Of a stretch of 35,493 bases of DNA, positions 1 to 8,195 are shown piece by piece (the stretch's first letter is position 1; every line of letters begins with the position of its first letter). The notes beneath the pieces were generated by a model that did not search any database, had not been told where the DNA came from, and saw only the letters and a list, made by a program, of their open reading frames with translations. This DNA is from a virus. Both the position numbers and the translations under genes were made by a program. Location of the stretch: positions 1 through 35,493 of the IMG/VR virus record IMGVR_UViG_3300030503_000195, one strand, 5' to 3'.

Positions 1-52
1 GTTGAGGCGACAAGCGGGGGTTTTTCGCGCATGTGTCGCAAACCCAACGCAT
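1..52 (-). CDS. possible leftward gene start, open at the window edge
   Basis: On the minus strand an ATG at 52-50 opens a frame with no stop to the window edge. It reads MRWVCDTCAKNPRLSPQ, with a CxxC pair suggestive of a small zinc-binding protein. An AACCCAACG promoter-type motif with a TGGACA box lies upstream of it on the same strand (83-61). Only 17 codons are visible, and the -10 to ATG spacing is tighter than at the other promoters, so this may be chance. Contiguous sequence to the left would settle it. Confidence 0.25.
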   Translation of the reverse strand, partial: MRWVCDTCAKNPRLSPQ

Positions 53-77
53 TTAGGAACTTGCATTCGTTGGGTTT
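40..77. promoter_or_regulatory. inverted repeat of the AACCCAACG promoter motif
   Basis: AAACCCAACG at 40-49 and its exact reverse complement at 68-77 form a 10-bp inverted repeat with an 18-base centre. On the minus strand the second copy is preceded by TGGACA (83-78), as at the promoters further right. The plus-strand copy has only a poor -35 (TGTCGC). It lies about 45 bases upstream of the packaging operon, so it could be a divergent promoter or an operator controlling late genes. That role is inference. Confidence 0.45.
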
Positions 78-120
78 TGTCCATGTTTCTAACCTTGTTA
101 ACTATTAGAACGGCCTTGAA

Positions 121-747
121 ATGCGAGCGTCACCAACATCACAGGAAGCCAAGCGACGTGGCATCACGCAACGGGCCGTCCGCTTAGCCAAGCAACGTGC
201 ACGCGAGAAAGCCGGGGAAAAGACTTCCAAGGGCCATGTGACCGCTGCACGCGAAGCACGGGTGGCACAGAATAAGGCGCTGGCAAAGAAAAATTTGGCC
301 ATCCGTTCCAAGGGCAAGCTATCGGATGCACTTGGCGTTGGGGCCACTGTAAAACGGCTTCGCGAGTATGAGCGCCAGTGCGCACAGGAATTGGAAGTGG
401 CCCGCACCACCGGTGACGTCGATTTGGAATGGGCAGCGCAAAAGAAGTGGATTGCGGTTGCGGAACAGCTTCGCAAATCGGAGAACGATGCACCCAAGGT
501 GGACGCATTGAACAAAGATCAAATCCCAACGGCAGAAGTGGAAGGCGCTTGGACACGATCCATTTTAGTTTTCCGAAACATCCTTGATGCGTCTGCCGTT
601 CGCATTTCATCCAACCCGTTGATTGCCCATACGGACAGAGTGAAGCTTAAGGAACTTATTTTAGATGAGCATACCCGAGCCATGAAGGCTTTGGAAAAGC
701 ACAAGTGGGAAGACGACGAAGAGGAAGAAGATGCCGAGTCGAGTTAG
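121..747 (+). CDS. probable terminase small subunit
   Basis: A 208-residue protein, basic in its first 60 residues and acidic at the end (run of D/E around residues 198-205). It sits directly before and overlaps the GpA-type large terminase by 17 bases. This position and the size fit a small terminase subunit, which binds the packaging site and regulates the large subunit. I do not see a clear helix-turn-helix, so the name rests on context. Residues 75-120 are rich in charged and aliphatic residues and are likely helical, as in small terminase oligomerisation domains. No strong Shine-Dalgarno precedes the ATG. Confidence 0.55.
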   Translation: MRASPTSQEAKRRGITQRAVRLAKQRAREKAGEKTSKGHVTAAREARVAQNKALAKKNLAIRSKGKLSDALGVGATVKRLREYERQCAQELEVARTTGDVDLEWAAQKKWIAVAEQLRKSENDAPKVDALNKDQIPTAEVEGAWTRSILVFRNILDASAVRISSNPLIAHTDRVKLKELILDEHTRAMKALEKHKWEDDEEEEDAESS

Positions 748-2614
748 CAAACTTCTCGGGCAGGTTGTCCGCAAGAATCTAAAGCCGCGCACACGTTTGA
801 ATGCGTGGCGATGGGCAGAAGCCAACGTGGAACTAGACCGGCGCTTCTCTGCCATTGAAGGGCCGTACAAAGCGGATTACACCCCATACCTTAAAATCTT
901 CCACGAGTGGTTGAGTGACCCGTTTGTAAATGAAATCACTTTCGAGAAACCCCGGCAGGTAGGCGGCACAACATTTCTGGCGAATGGGATGATGTTCGCC
1001 GTGGTGGAAGACCCCGGCCCGGTGCTCTATGTCACGTCAACCGGTTCGCCCGGAAACGCCCAAGCGTTCGCAGAGCGGGAGTGGCACCCACGGGTGGAAC
1101 TGTGCCGCGCACTTCGTGAACTGAAACCGGATGACAAGGACGATTACAAAACAACAGAGCAACACTTTAAAAGTTGCACCGTAAAATTTGCCGGTGCCCA
1201 ATCCACAAACAACGTGATGTCACGTCCGGTGCGTTGGTTGTTCATGGATGAGATTGACACGTGGCCACAGGGTTCCGAATCGGAAGCACCCACCACGGAA
1301 ATTGCAGAAGCTTGTACGATCTCCTACGGCCTTTCTAAAAAGATCGTGCGAGTATCGACACCCACGGTTCCCGGAGGGGCCATCCACGTCCAAGCCGAAC
1401 GCGGAAGCCGTCACCGGTTGCATGTCCTGTCACCGTTCGCCAAGGACAAGCCGCGCTTTGAATTGAAATTGGAGATGCTCAATTTCCACAAAATGGAAAA
1501 CAAGAACAAAGAGAATGGGCGTTGGAATCTGGACGCGGTGAGGAAGACGACGACGCTAACTTGCCCGTACACAAATCTTGACATCCCCATGACAGATAAA
1601 GCGTGGATGGTGAATGAGGCTTGTGAAGACAATGTTGGTTGGGTTTCCACCAACCCCCACGCACCAAGCGAGCATAAGAGCGGACAGATTTCCGCGCTCT
1701 ATTCCCCCATGATGACGTGGGGAGACTTGGCCGTCCTGTTCCTGCAACGCAAGGACGCCCCCGGCGGACTACAGGATTTTTACAACCACTATCTTGGGTT
1801 GCCGTGGGAAAGGAAGAAAGCTGAGATCAAGCAGAATGATATTGAGATTTTAGTTGCCGAGTCACCGGCATACGACCGGCCAGAAATAGGGGCCATGGCC
1901 CACAATCTCCCCTTCAATTTAAATGTCATCCTCACCATGGCGGACGTCCAGCAATCCGGCTTTTGGTGGGGACAGTCAGGCTTGCGTGTAACCGCTGAAA
2001 AGAAAATTGAGCATTACGTTTTGGATTGGGGTGCGGCAGCTTCATTTGAAGATTTGGAAAAATTGATGGATCGAGAATACACCGGCCCGAATGGTGATGC
2101 GATGAAACCTTATCGGGGGTTGATTGATTCGGGGTACATCGCCAAACGGGAAAACGGTGTTTACGAATTCTGTTGGGCCAATGATGGGTTATGGTTCCCA
2201 TGCCAAGGGCGTGTACTGGAAAATGGATTGCTTGCCCCGGTACGTGAAACCATCTTCACCCATAAAGGCGTTGACTTTGAGGCCGTGCAATTCCGTGACG
2301 ATCTCGCCAAGGAAGAACTCTACATCTCGCGAATCAAAGACCGGGTGCGTCCGCTTTTCCTGCCACAGAAAATTGACATCCAACTTATTCAACAATGGAT
2401 GGACGAAAAATTAATCAGCAAGAAAACCGAACGTGGCGGGGAAAAGCTGGTGTGGAAAGACCACGGCAATAATCACCTTGGTGACGTGTTTAAGCAAGCC
2501 ATCGTGGGCGAGTGGTTGTTAACCGATGCACTCCTAAACCCGGACGGTGAAGACGACGGCGACGAAGCTAACAAGGAAGGTGCCATTGCAGAGGAAGCTA
2601 ACAGTGCGGCTTAA
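731..2614 (+). CDS. terminase large subunit, GpA (lambda) family
   Basis: A 627-residue DNA-packaging motor and nuclease that translocates phage DNA into the prohead using ATP and cuts it. A degenerate Walker A (KPRQVGGTT, residues 73-81) and a Walker B (RWLFMDEID, residues 168-176, with acidic D173 and E174) mark the ATPase. The nuclease half carries spaced acidic residues in TMADVQ, GLIDSGYI and HLGDVFKQ, as in GpA proteins. The cysteine-pair zinc motif common in this family is absent. Length is normal for GpA (about 600-640). The C-terminal tail EDDGDE is encoded by one copy of the dispersed GAAGACGACGGCGACGA repeat. The start overlaps the upstream gene, typical of terS-terL pairs. Family call is firm. 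Confidence 0.93.
   Translation: MPSRVSKLLGQVVRKNLKPRTRLNAWRWAEANVELDRRFSAIEGPYKADYTPYLKIFHEWLSDPFVNEITFEKPRQVGGTTFLANGMMFAVVEDPGPVLYVTSTGSPGNAQAFAEREWHPRVELCRALRELKPDDKDDYKTTEQHFKSCTVKFAGAQSTNNVMSRPVRWLFMDEIDTWPQGSESEAPTTEIAEACTISYGLSKKIVRVSTPTVPGGAIHVQAERGSRHRLHVLSPFAKDKPRFELKLEMLNFHKMENKNKENGRWNLDAVRKTTTLTCPYTNLDIPMTDKAWMVNEACEDNVGWVSTNPHAPSEHKSGQISALYSPMMTWGDLAVLFLQRKDAPGGLQDFYNHYLGLPWERKKAEIKQNDIEILVAESPAYDRPEIGAMAHNLPFNLNVILTMADVQQSGFWWGQSGLRVTAEKKIEHYVLDWGAAASFEDLEKLMDREYTGPNGDAMKPYRGLIDSGYIAKRENGVYEFCWANDGLWFPCQGRVLENGLLAPVRETIFTHKGVDFEAVQFRDDLAKEELYISRIKDRVRPLFLPQKIDIQLIQQWMDEKLISKKTERGGEKLVWKDHGNNHLGDVFKQAIVGEWLLTDALLNPDGEDDGDEANKEGAIAEEANSAA
2549..2565 (+). repeat. dispersed 17-bp repeat, exact copy
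   Basis: GAAGACGACGGCGACGA, the plus-orientation core of the genome-wide short repeat. Here it encodes EDDGDE in the C-terminal tail of the large terminase. Other exact 16-mer cores lie at 18387-18402 (minus), 21604, 25706, 27396 and 35140-35155 (minus). Confidence 0.8.
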
Positions 2615-2616
2615 GT

Positions 2617-3027
2617 ATGGCCTTTTCTGGACGCAAAGTTGTCCCCGATATATCCCAAGCATTAGTTGACAAAGCAGAGGAAATAAACTATGCGGCTTGG
2701 GGTGGCGAAGATGCGGTTATCTGCAACCCGGACGGCACGCCAATTTTGAATGCGCGTGGCCTTCCCATAACCCAACAGGAAGCACTCTATGCTTCACCCG
2801 GCGTGGCATGGCTTCGCCAGCTTCGCGACTTGGCCCTAGGCAAGATCAACCAGAAGTCCATGTCCATGTCTTCGTTGACATCGGCCAATGTCAACGGTGA
2901 ATCCTTTGTGCGAGAGATTGCCATCGATGCCGCCGCGATGCTGGATCAAATCAATACGGCGTTGCGCGAAGTGTTGGGCACGGAAGTCCGCATCACCTAC
3001 ACCCACTGGCGCGACATTCCCCATTAG
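2617..3027 (+). CDS. small head protein between terminase and portal
   Basis: A 136-residue protein of unrecognised family, two bases after the terminase stop and followed six bases later by the portal gene. In lambda-like phages this slot holds the head-tail joining protein gpW, but that protein is about 68 residues and I see no clear gpW match. The C-terminal half (about residues 90-128) looks helical and then turns to a hydrophobic beta-like segment. Position supports a structural or packaging role only; the product is otherwise hypothetical. Confidence 0.6.
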   Translation: MAFSGRKVVPDISQALVDKAEEINYAAWGGEDAVICNPDGTPILNARGLPITQQEALYASPGVAWLRQLRDLALGKINQKSMSMSSLTSANVNGESFVREIAIDAAAMLDQINTALREVLGTEVRITYTHWRDIPH

Positions 3028-3033
3028 AATTTT

Positions 3034-4986
3034 ATGAGCTTCCTTACACGTCTCTATTCCGAACTCGGCATCAAGGCGGACGCATTTCCGCCGGGCCACA
3101 GTTTCACCAACAATGGATTGGGCACCGCGGGCATGTTTTTTGCCGGAGCCGGTGACAGTCAGACGCGCACGTCAACGGTGTTCATGCCCACGGATTCACG
3201 CCGTGAGTTGTACTACCAGAACCGCATGGAGATTCTAAAAAAATCCCGGTGGTTGTTTAATAATCTCGGGTTGCTTCGTCGTCTGGTAAACGGCGTGGCC
3301 CGGTACTCGGTGGGCGATGGTATCACGCCCATTCCTGAAACCACCGATCTTGCGTGGAACGCATTGGCTCAACAGTATTTTGATGATTGGGCAAGCAACG
3401 CCATTCTGTGCGATGTGCAGGGCAAGAAAACTTTTTGGGCCATGCAAAAGCAGGCCGTCAAGTCCATGTTGAAAGATGGGGAATTCTTTGCCATCCAAAC
3501 CGCCGGTGCGGATGCGCCAGACCCCAACGACCCGAACAACCCCGAGTTGATCCCCGGACGTCCGCAACTGCAATGGGTGGAATCCCAAGTGGTAGCGAAT
3601 GCCCAAGGTGAATCGCCGGACTTGAACAAGGACGGATTTCGCGAAGGCATCAAGTGCAACTCACTCAACCGCGCACAGACCTACCGGGTGCGTCGTGACA
3701 AGGACGTGCGTCTTTATGATCTCGCGGATTATTCGGACGTCCCCGCAGAGTCCATGATTCACGTCTTTGATAGTGACCGAGCCGGAATGGTACACGGGTT
3801 GCCTTGGGCATACTCCGGCGTCAACTCCTGCTTGGACATGCTGGACTTGAACAGCCTCGAAAAAGCGGCTGTCAAACTCCATTCCACTTTGGCCGGTAGC
3901 ATCAAAAAGAAAACGGCGGATGCGGGCAAGCGTGGATTCTCCGGCAACCTTTCCCGCCGGAAGACCGTGGGTAAGGATGGCAAACAAGTCGTTACCGCGT
4001 TTGAAAATTTCATGGGCGGTGCCGCAATCCTGCAACTCGCCACGGACGAAGAATTTAATTTGCTGTCCAGTGACCGGCCCGCTTCCACGTGGATTGGTTT
4101 CATGGATTACTTGGTGCGTGACATCGCATTCGGGTTTGGTGTCTCACCTGAATTCATTTGGAACATTGCCGGAATTGGTGGGGCAAATACCCGGTTCATC
4201 CTGCAAGATTCGCAATGGTTCTTTGAGGAAATCCAGACGCTTCTCATTGATCTATTTTGCCAGCGCGTTTACGTGTGGGTCATTGCCCGTGCCATGAAGC
4301 GCAAGGAATTGCCCGCATGCAAAGACACCCGTTTTTGGGCGGCACGTTGGCAGGCACCCGCGCAAATCACGGTGGATATGTCGAAAGATTCCGCCGCGAT
4401 TATCGAGCGCCTTAAGAATGGTCTCACCACATGGGAAGATGTCTATGCCTCACTTGGCCAAAACGCCACCAAGGTTTTGGACAAGCGCATTGAAGAACTC
4501 AAACGCACCATGGACAAGTGCAAAGCCGCCGGTGTTCCGTTCTCACTCCTCGTTCAACTTGACCCCGGCTCACCCGCCGCGCTCGCGTTGGAAGGTATCG
4601 AGGGAACCGGGGAGACGACGGCGACGACCAGTGCACCTCCCACTTCTGCACCGGCACCAACGGCAGACGAAAAAGCCGCAACCGACTTGGAAAACCGGAT
4701 GTTGAATTATTCCAATGCGGTCAAGTCCGGCGTCATCACGCCCAATTCAGACGACGAAGATTATTGGCGCAAAGAGCTTGGCCTGCCGCCTATGTCTGCC
4801 GATGTCAAAGCCGCATGGAAAGCGGACGGAACGCGATTCCCTATCACGCTGCAACCGATGGAAAGCACCAAGCCCGAACCTCCCAAGGTTGTGGCAGCAC
4901 CGCCGGGGGCACATCCGCCGCCCGTTCCCGGTGCACCTGCACCAAAACCCAACGCCCCCGCACCGGCACAACCTGCCCAAAAATAA
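3034..4986 (+). CDS. portal protein, lambda family
   Basis: A 650-residue portal, the dodecameric ring at the capsid vertex through which DNA is packaged and the tail attaches. The N-terminal half contains the family pattern of an early basic helical region (SRRELYYQNRMEILKKSRW), then WLFNNLGLLRRLVNGVARYSVG and later HVFDSDRAGMVHGLPW, which matches the lambda gpB-type HxxxxxRxGQxRGxPW signature. It is longer than gpB (533) because of a tail of about 110 residues rich in Pro and Ala (residues 530-650), probably disordered. A dispersed-repeat copy at 4612-4627 encodes ETTATT at the start of this tail. Order terminase-small gene-portal-protease is the lambda order. Confidence 0.92.
   Translation: MSFLTRLYSELGIKADAFPPGHSFTNNGLGTAGMFFAGAGDSQTRTSTVFMPTDSRRELYYQNRMEILKKSRWLFNNLGLLRRLVNGVARYSVGDGITPIPETTDLAWNALAQQYFDDWASNAILCDVQGKKTFWAMQKQAVKSMLKDGEFFAIQTAGADAPDPNDPNNPELIPGRPQLQWVESQVVANAQGESPDLNKDGFREGIKCNSLNRAQTYRVRRDKDVRLYDLADYSDVPAESMIHVFDSDRAGMVHGLPWAYSGVNSCLDMLDLNSLEKAAVKLHSTLAGSIKKKTADAGKRGFSGNLSRRKTVGKDGKQVVTAFENFMGGAAILQLATDEEFNLLSSDRPASTWIGFMDYLVRDIAFGFGVSPEFIWNIAGIGGANTRFILQDSQWFFEEIQTLLIDLFCQRVYVWVIARAMKRKELPACKDTRFWAARWQAPAQITVDMSKDSAAIIERLKNGLTTWEDVYASLGQNATKVLDKRIEELKRTMDKCKAAGVPFSLLVQLDPGSPAALALEGIEGTGETTATTSAPPTSAPAPTADEKAATDLENRMLNYSNAVKSGVITPNSDDEDYWRKELGLPPMSADVKAAWKADGTRFPITLQPMESTKPEPPKVVAAPPGAHPPPVPGAPAPKPNAPAPAQPAQK
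4612..4627 (+). repeat. dispersed GC-rich repeat, near-exact copy
   Basis: GAGACGACGGCGACGA, one base shorter than the core, inside the portal gene. It is read in a different frame from the terminase copy (ETTATT rather than EDDGDE). Confidence 0.7.
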
Positions 4987-4987
4987 T

Positions 4988-5887
4988 ATGAGCTATCCCC
5001 GCATTCTTCAAAAAGTAATGATGGAACCTTGGGCCATCATGCCATCCATGCATGACACCATCTGTGACATTCTCGTGGCCCACATGGAAGGCCGGGGTGC
5101 GGTCATGGAAAAGACGGCCATGGCCAATTTCCAGTTGCCCCGAGAAGAGATTAAAGCAGACTCCGGCAACCCACGGCCCGGCCCGCATGGCACGATGAAG
5201 CAACCCGGTAGCGCGTTGTATACTCGTGGTTCGCTTGCGGTCATCCCGGTTGATGGGGTTATTGGGATCAAGCTTTCCATGATGGAACAGCTTTGTGGCG
5301 GACAGTCAATCGAGGCTGTCCAGAACATGGTGGAAGCCGCCTACAACGACCCCAACGTAACCAAGGTTTTGTTTGATGTCTCATCCCCCGGCGGCATGAC
5401 GTACTCCATTGCGGAAACCGCCGCCATGATTGCGGACTTGTCCAAGAAGAAAGAAACCTTTTCCGTGACGGAAGAATTGCAGGGCAGTGCCGCGCAATGG
5501 CTCGCCTCACAAACTCGTGCCAGCTACGCCACTTCCGCTTCCGTGGTGGGCAGCATTGGCGTGTTCACGGCCCGTTTGGATTTGTCCAAGCAACGGGAAC
5601 AGGATGGCGAGAATCTTCAAATCATCAAGGCCGGTAAGTATAAAGCGATGGGTGCAACCGGCCCATTGACCGACGATGAACGTGCATTGCTGCAAACCAT
5701 CGTGGACGAAAACTATGCAGATTTCACCAAGGCGGTGGCGAAGGGCCGTAACAAGTATGCGGGTAAAAACGTGACGGATGAAACGATGCAAGGGCAGATT
5801 TTTTCCGGCAAACAATCCGTGCAAAATGGCTTGGTGGACGCGCTTGTCCCATCCGTTCTTTACATGGTTCGGCAACTGTCTAGCTAA
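4988..5887 (+). CDS. S49 (SppA/ClpP-like) capsid maturation protease
   Basis: A 299-residue serine protease that in lambda-like phages (gpC) trims head proteins and scaffold during prohead maturation. The ClpP/crotonase-like core runs from about residue 80 (LAVIPVDGVIG). The likely nucleophile is S167 in ELQGSAAQWLAS and the likely general base is K219 in AGKYKAMG, 52 residues apart as in bacterial SppA. SSPGG (about residue 136) precedes them, as expected for the oxyanion region. The frame is open further upstream, but the ATG at 4988, one base after the portal stop, is the sensible start. No separate scaffold is seen inside the gene, unlike lambda gpC/Nu3; the next gene may be the scaffold. 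Confidence 0.88.
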   Translation: MSYPRILQKVMMEPWAIMPSMHDTICDILVAHMEGRGAVMEKTAMANFQLPREEIKADSGNPRPGPHGTMKQPGSALYTRGSLAVIPVDGVIGIKLSMMEQLCGGQSIEAVQNMVEAAYNDPNVTKVLFDVSSPGGMTYSIAETAAMIADLSKKKETFSVTEELQGSAAQWLASQTRASYATSASVVGSIGVFTARLDLSKQREQDGENLQIIKAGKYKAMGATGPLTDDERALLQTIVDENYADFTKAVAKGRNKYAGKNVTDETMQGQIFSGKQSVQNGLVDALVPSVLYMVRQLSS

Positions 5888-5931
5888 CATTTCGCGATTA
5901 AGTATAACCCGTTAAACCGAAAGAAAATTTT

Positions 5932-6336
5932 ATGCCCCGCAATTTTATCTCCAATATCGACGAAGCTAACCGCGTAATCGTGGAACTTGACGGCACCGTG
6001 GCGAACCACGCTACCGCGATTGAAAACGCGAAGACGGCGGCGACGACGGAGATTCAAGGCAAGCTTACCGCCGCTGAAACGCTGGCCAAGACGGAAGGCG
6101 AACGCGCCACCAAGGCCATCACCGATTTGGCCACTGCCAATGCCCGTGCGGATAAGGCGGAAGCCGATTTGAAGGACGCCAAGAACGCCACCGTTACCGG
6201 TGCCGCTGCCCCCGGCGTTGTTCCTGTGACCGGTGCCACCAAGCCGGACGACACCAAGAAAACCGAATTGACCGGACGTGCCCGCACCGTTGCCGCCATG
6301 GCGACGATGCAACCCAACATGGGAGCACGCAAGTAA
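5932..6336 (+). CDS. coiled-coil protein, scaffold candidate
   Basis: A 134-residue protein with a long Ala/Lys/Glu-rich helical stretch (about residues 10-85, heptad-like), a flexible Gly/Pro/Val linker, and a short basic C-terminus (TGRARTVAAM...GARK). It lies between the capsid protease and the major capsid gene, where scaffold or capsid-assembly proteins usually are. The helical core plus basic tail fits a scaffold that binds capsid protein through its C-terminus. That role is inferred from position and composition. An A-rich ribosome site (GAAAG) precedes the ATG. A variant dispersed repeat at 6030-6049 encodes KTAATTE inside the helix. Confidence 0.6.
   Translation: MPRNFISNIDEANRVIVELDGTVANHATAIENAKTAATTEIQGKLTAAETLAKTEGERATKAITDLATANARADKAEADLKDAKNATVTGAAAPGVVPVTGATKPDDTKKTELTGRARTVAAMATMQPNMGARK
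6030..6049 (+). repeat. dispersed GC-rich repeat, permuted variant
   Basis: GAAGACGGCGGCGACGACGG, a variant of the core with the GGC unit displaced, inside the scaffold candidate gene. Confidence 0.55.
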
Positions 6337-6381
6337 GTTTCGGAAACCCCAATTTAACCCACCCCAAAGAAAGAACATACT

Positions 6382-7332
6382 ATGCCCTTCGGAATGCCCA
6401 CCATGCTGGATTTGGCCAAAGCCAAAGACAACGATACAACGATTGGTTTGATCGAGGAAAATATCGCGGTTATGCCCGAGTTTAATCTGTTCCCTTCCCG
6501 GCAGATTTCCAAAACTTCGTATCGCACGATCATCCGCACCGGGTATCCCACGGCGGCTTTCCGTTCCGCGAATTCTGGCCAGCGCCGTTCCAAGTCCGCG
6601 TTTGAAAACCGGATGACCGAATGCTTCATCATCGATACCCCCATTGCCGCAGACAAGCAGGTTGCGGACGCTTGGGAACCGGGTGGCGCTCCCGAGTATC
6701 AGTCCATCGAATCCGAAGGCGTGCTTATCGCCACCTCCCGCCGGGTGGCCACCCAAATCTATTATGGCAACTCTGCCGTATCGGTTGCCGCCGGACTCGG
6801 TGACGCCAAGGGCTTCCCCGGTTTGGTGGATGCCTATGACGCCACGGGCCATTCCGTGAATGCCGGTGGCAGCACCGCGCTAACCTCGGTGTGGGCTGTC
6901 AAGCTCGGCATCAAGGATGTTCACCTTGTGTTTGGTGGTGATTCGGTTCTTACCCTTCTTCCCCAATGGCGCATTGAAACCGCGTACGACGCGAGCGGCA
7001 ATCCATACACGGCTTACATGAATAACCTCGCCGGTTGGATTGGGCTTAACGTGTCCACCATCCTAACGGTTGTTCGCATTTACAACATCGGCACGGACGC
7101 CAACAAGGGCATGACGGATGCGCTTGGCCAAGCCGCCATGGAACTGTTCCCGGCCCAAGTGTTCCCTGACTACTTCATCATGAACCGCCGTTCCCGCCGC
7201 CAGTTGAAAAACTCGCGTGTGCAGGTATCGACGGGTCAGGGTTGGAATGCCAACTCGGTGCCGCTTCCTAGCGACATTGAAGGCATCCCCATCCTCATCA
7301 CCGATGCTCTCTCCAATGCGGAGACGTTCTAA
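6382..7332 (+). CDS. major capsid protein
   Basis: A 316-residue protein resembling the Bbp17-like (podovirus-type) major capsid family. Features that recall that family are an N-terminal region with TSYRTIIRTGYP, a central LIATSRRVATQIYYGNSAV followed by FPGLVDAYD, then TSVWAVKLGIKDVHLVFGG, and AGWIGLNVSTILTVVRIYNIGTD. It forms the icosahedral shell. The size fits an HK97-fold subunit without an N-terminal delta domain. It sits after protease and scaffold candidates and before a cement-protein candidate, the expected order. The start at 6382 has an AAAGAAAGAA ribosome-binding stretch upstream. Family recognition is from memory of sequence patterns, so the subfamily is less sure than the function. 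Confidence 0.85.
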   Translation: MPFGMPTMLDLAKAKDNDTTIGLIEENIAVMPEFNLFPSRQISKTSYRTIIRTGYPTAAFRSANSGQRRSKSAFENRMTECFIIDTPIAADKQVADAWEPGGAPEYQSIESEGVLIATSRRVATQIYYGNSAVSVAAGLGDAKGFPGLVDAYDATGHSVNAGGSTALTSVWAVKLGIKDVHLVFGGDSVLTLLPQWRIETAYDASGNPYTAYMNNLAGWIGLNVSTILTVVRIYNIGTDANKGMTDALGQAAMELFPAQVFPDYFIMNRRSRRQLKNSRVQVSTGQGWNANSVPLPSDIEGIPILITDALSNAETF

Positions 7333-7365
7333 ACATCACCCAAATTCAGACAACCAAAAATCACT

Positions 7366-7794
7366 ATGAGCCAATTCCTACAGATTGAAGATGCCTTGCT
7401 TGCCAATGACACGGCGCTGCCCAATGGGGCATCCACCACCGTTACGTCCGCCGTTATCGACTTGGACGCGATTGTGGCCACGGGCAAAAGTCTTCGCCAA
7501 GCCAACGTGGAAGTGGGCGTCTCCATCCCCGGACTCACCACCACCATGTTGCCCGATACGCGCACGTTGACTCTCGACATCGAGACCAGCGATGACCCGG
7601 CGTTTGGCAGTGGCGTGGAAGTCATCCGCACGCTTGTCATTACCGGAGCCGGTGGTGTGGGCAATGCGAACCCCACACTTCTGCAAACCCGTATTGAGCC
7701 GAACGGCACCCGGTACGTGCGAGCTAAGGCGGTTAGTGGTGCCAGCACCACCGATATGTCAACGCTCAAGATGCACATGGCCCTCAAGTTTTAG
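7366..7794 (+). CDS. capsid cement/decoration protein, Bbp16-like
   Basis: A 142-residue beta-rich protein directly after the capsid gene. The pattern LQIEDALLANDTALPNGAST, SAVIDLDAIVATG, and later LTLDIETSDDPAFGSGVEVI resembles Bbp16-type capsid cement proteins, which bind the outside of the shell and stabilise it. Length is in the usual range (about 130-150). Pairing with a Bbp17-like capsid protein supports the call. An intrinsic terminator follows within 25 bases, so this ends the head operon. Confidence 0.65.
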   Translation: MSQFLQIEDALLANDTALPNGASTTVTSAVIDLDAIVATGKSLRQANVEVGVSIPGLTTTMLPDTRTLTLDIETSDDPAFGSGVEVIRTLVITGAGGVGNANPTLLQTRIEPNGTRYVRAKAVSGASTTDMSTLKMHMALKF

Positions 7795-7816
7795 TCACGG
7801 ACAGGACATCATGCGG

Positions 7817-7855
7817 GAAGGGGAGTGACTTAGGTTGCTCCCCTTCTTTTTGTTT
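7817..7855 (+). terminator. rho-independent terminator after the head genes
   Basis: GAAGGGGAG (7817-7825) pairs perfectly with CTCCCCTTC (7838-7846) around a 12-base loop, and TTTTTGTTT follows at once. It closes the capsid operon; the next gene starts at 7856, directly after the U tract. Its strength may set the ratio of capsid to tail transcripts. Confidence 0.8.
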
Positions 7856-8191
7856 ATGGAAAGCGAATACCAAGATTTTATTGAAGAGTCCATGGCGGAA
7901 GCTTCCGGCAAGGAAAATATGGGCGTCGTCTTCGTCGTCTCCGGCAAAGAACTGGTAGGCGTTCCCGCACCCCTCACCGTGGAAGTTGAAACCACGACAA
8001 GCGCACAACAGCGCAAATCCGCCATATCTCTAATGATCCCGTGCCCCATGGGTGTAACGAGCAAGGACTTGATGGCCACCTATCACAAGGGTCTGGTGAT
8101 GATCGATTCCCGTGGGCGTTCATTCAAGGTCTATCGGTACGAAGAAAAGCGGATGGCCCTTGAGATATTTATGATTGACATTAACCGGTAA
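7856..8191 (+). CDS. hypothetical head-tail connector-position protein
   Basis: A 111-residue protein with no family I recognise. The ATG at 7856 is preferred over an upstream in-frame TTG because the TTG lies inside the terminator stem. The sequence ends with a beta-like section (KVYRYEEKRMALEIFMIDINR). It lies between capsid cement and a gp10-like tail-completion candidate, where adaptor or stopper proteins usually are, so a connector role is possible but unproven. A variant of the dispersed repeat in minus orientation (7922-7943) encodes VVFVVS. Confidence 0.6.
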   Translation: MESEYQDFIEESMAEASGKENMGVVFVVSGKELVGVPAPLTVEVETTTSAQQRKSAISLMIPCPMGVTSKDLMATYHKGLVMIDSRGRSFKVYRYEEKRMALEIFMIDINR

Positions 8192-8195
8192 ACTT

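Noticed and set aside
2-187. 61-codon frame at the left edge
   Set aside because: It crosses the palindromic regulatory motif and overlaps the small terminase candidate in another frame; no support for coding.
4946-4954. AACCCAACG inside the portal gene (also 13168, 22232, 28907, 32457)
   Set aside because: Within coding sequence, without both promoter boxes at proper spacing and without a nearby start; treated as chance or background copies.
4715-4987. Upstream extension of the protease frame
   Set aside because: It would overlap the portal gene by 270 bases; the ATG directly after the portal stop is sufficient and gives the normal family length.
5884-6852. 322-codon open frame on the minus strand
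   Set aside because: It lies antisense to the scaffold candidate and capsid genes, with Gly/Arg/His-rich translation typical of a shadow frame, no promoter and no homology.
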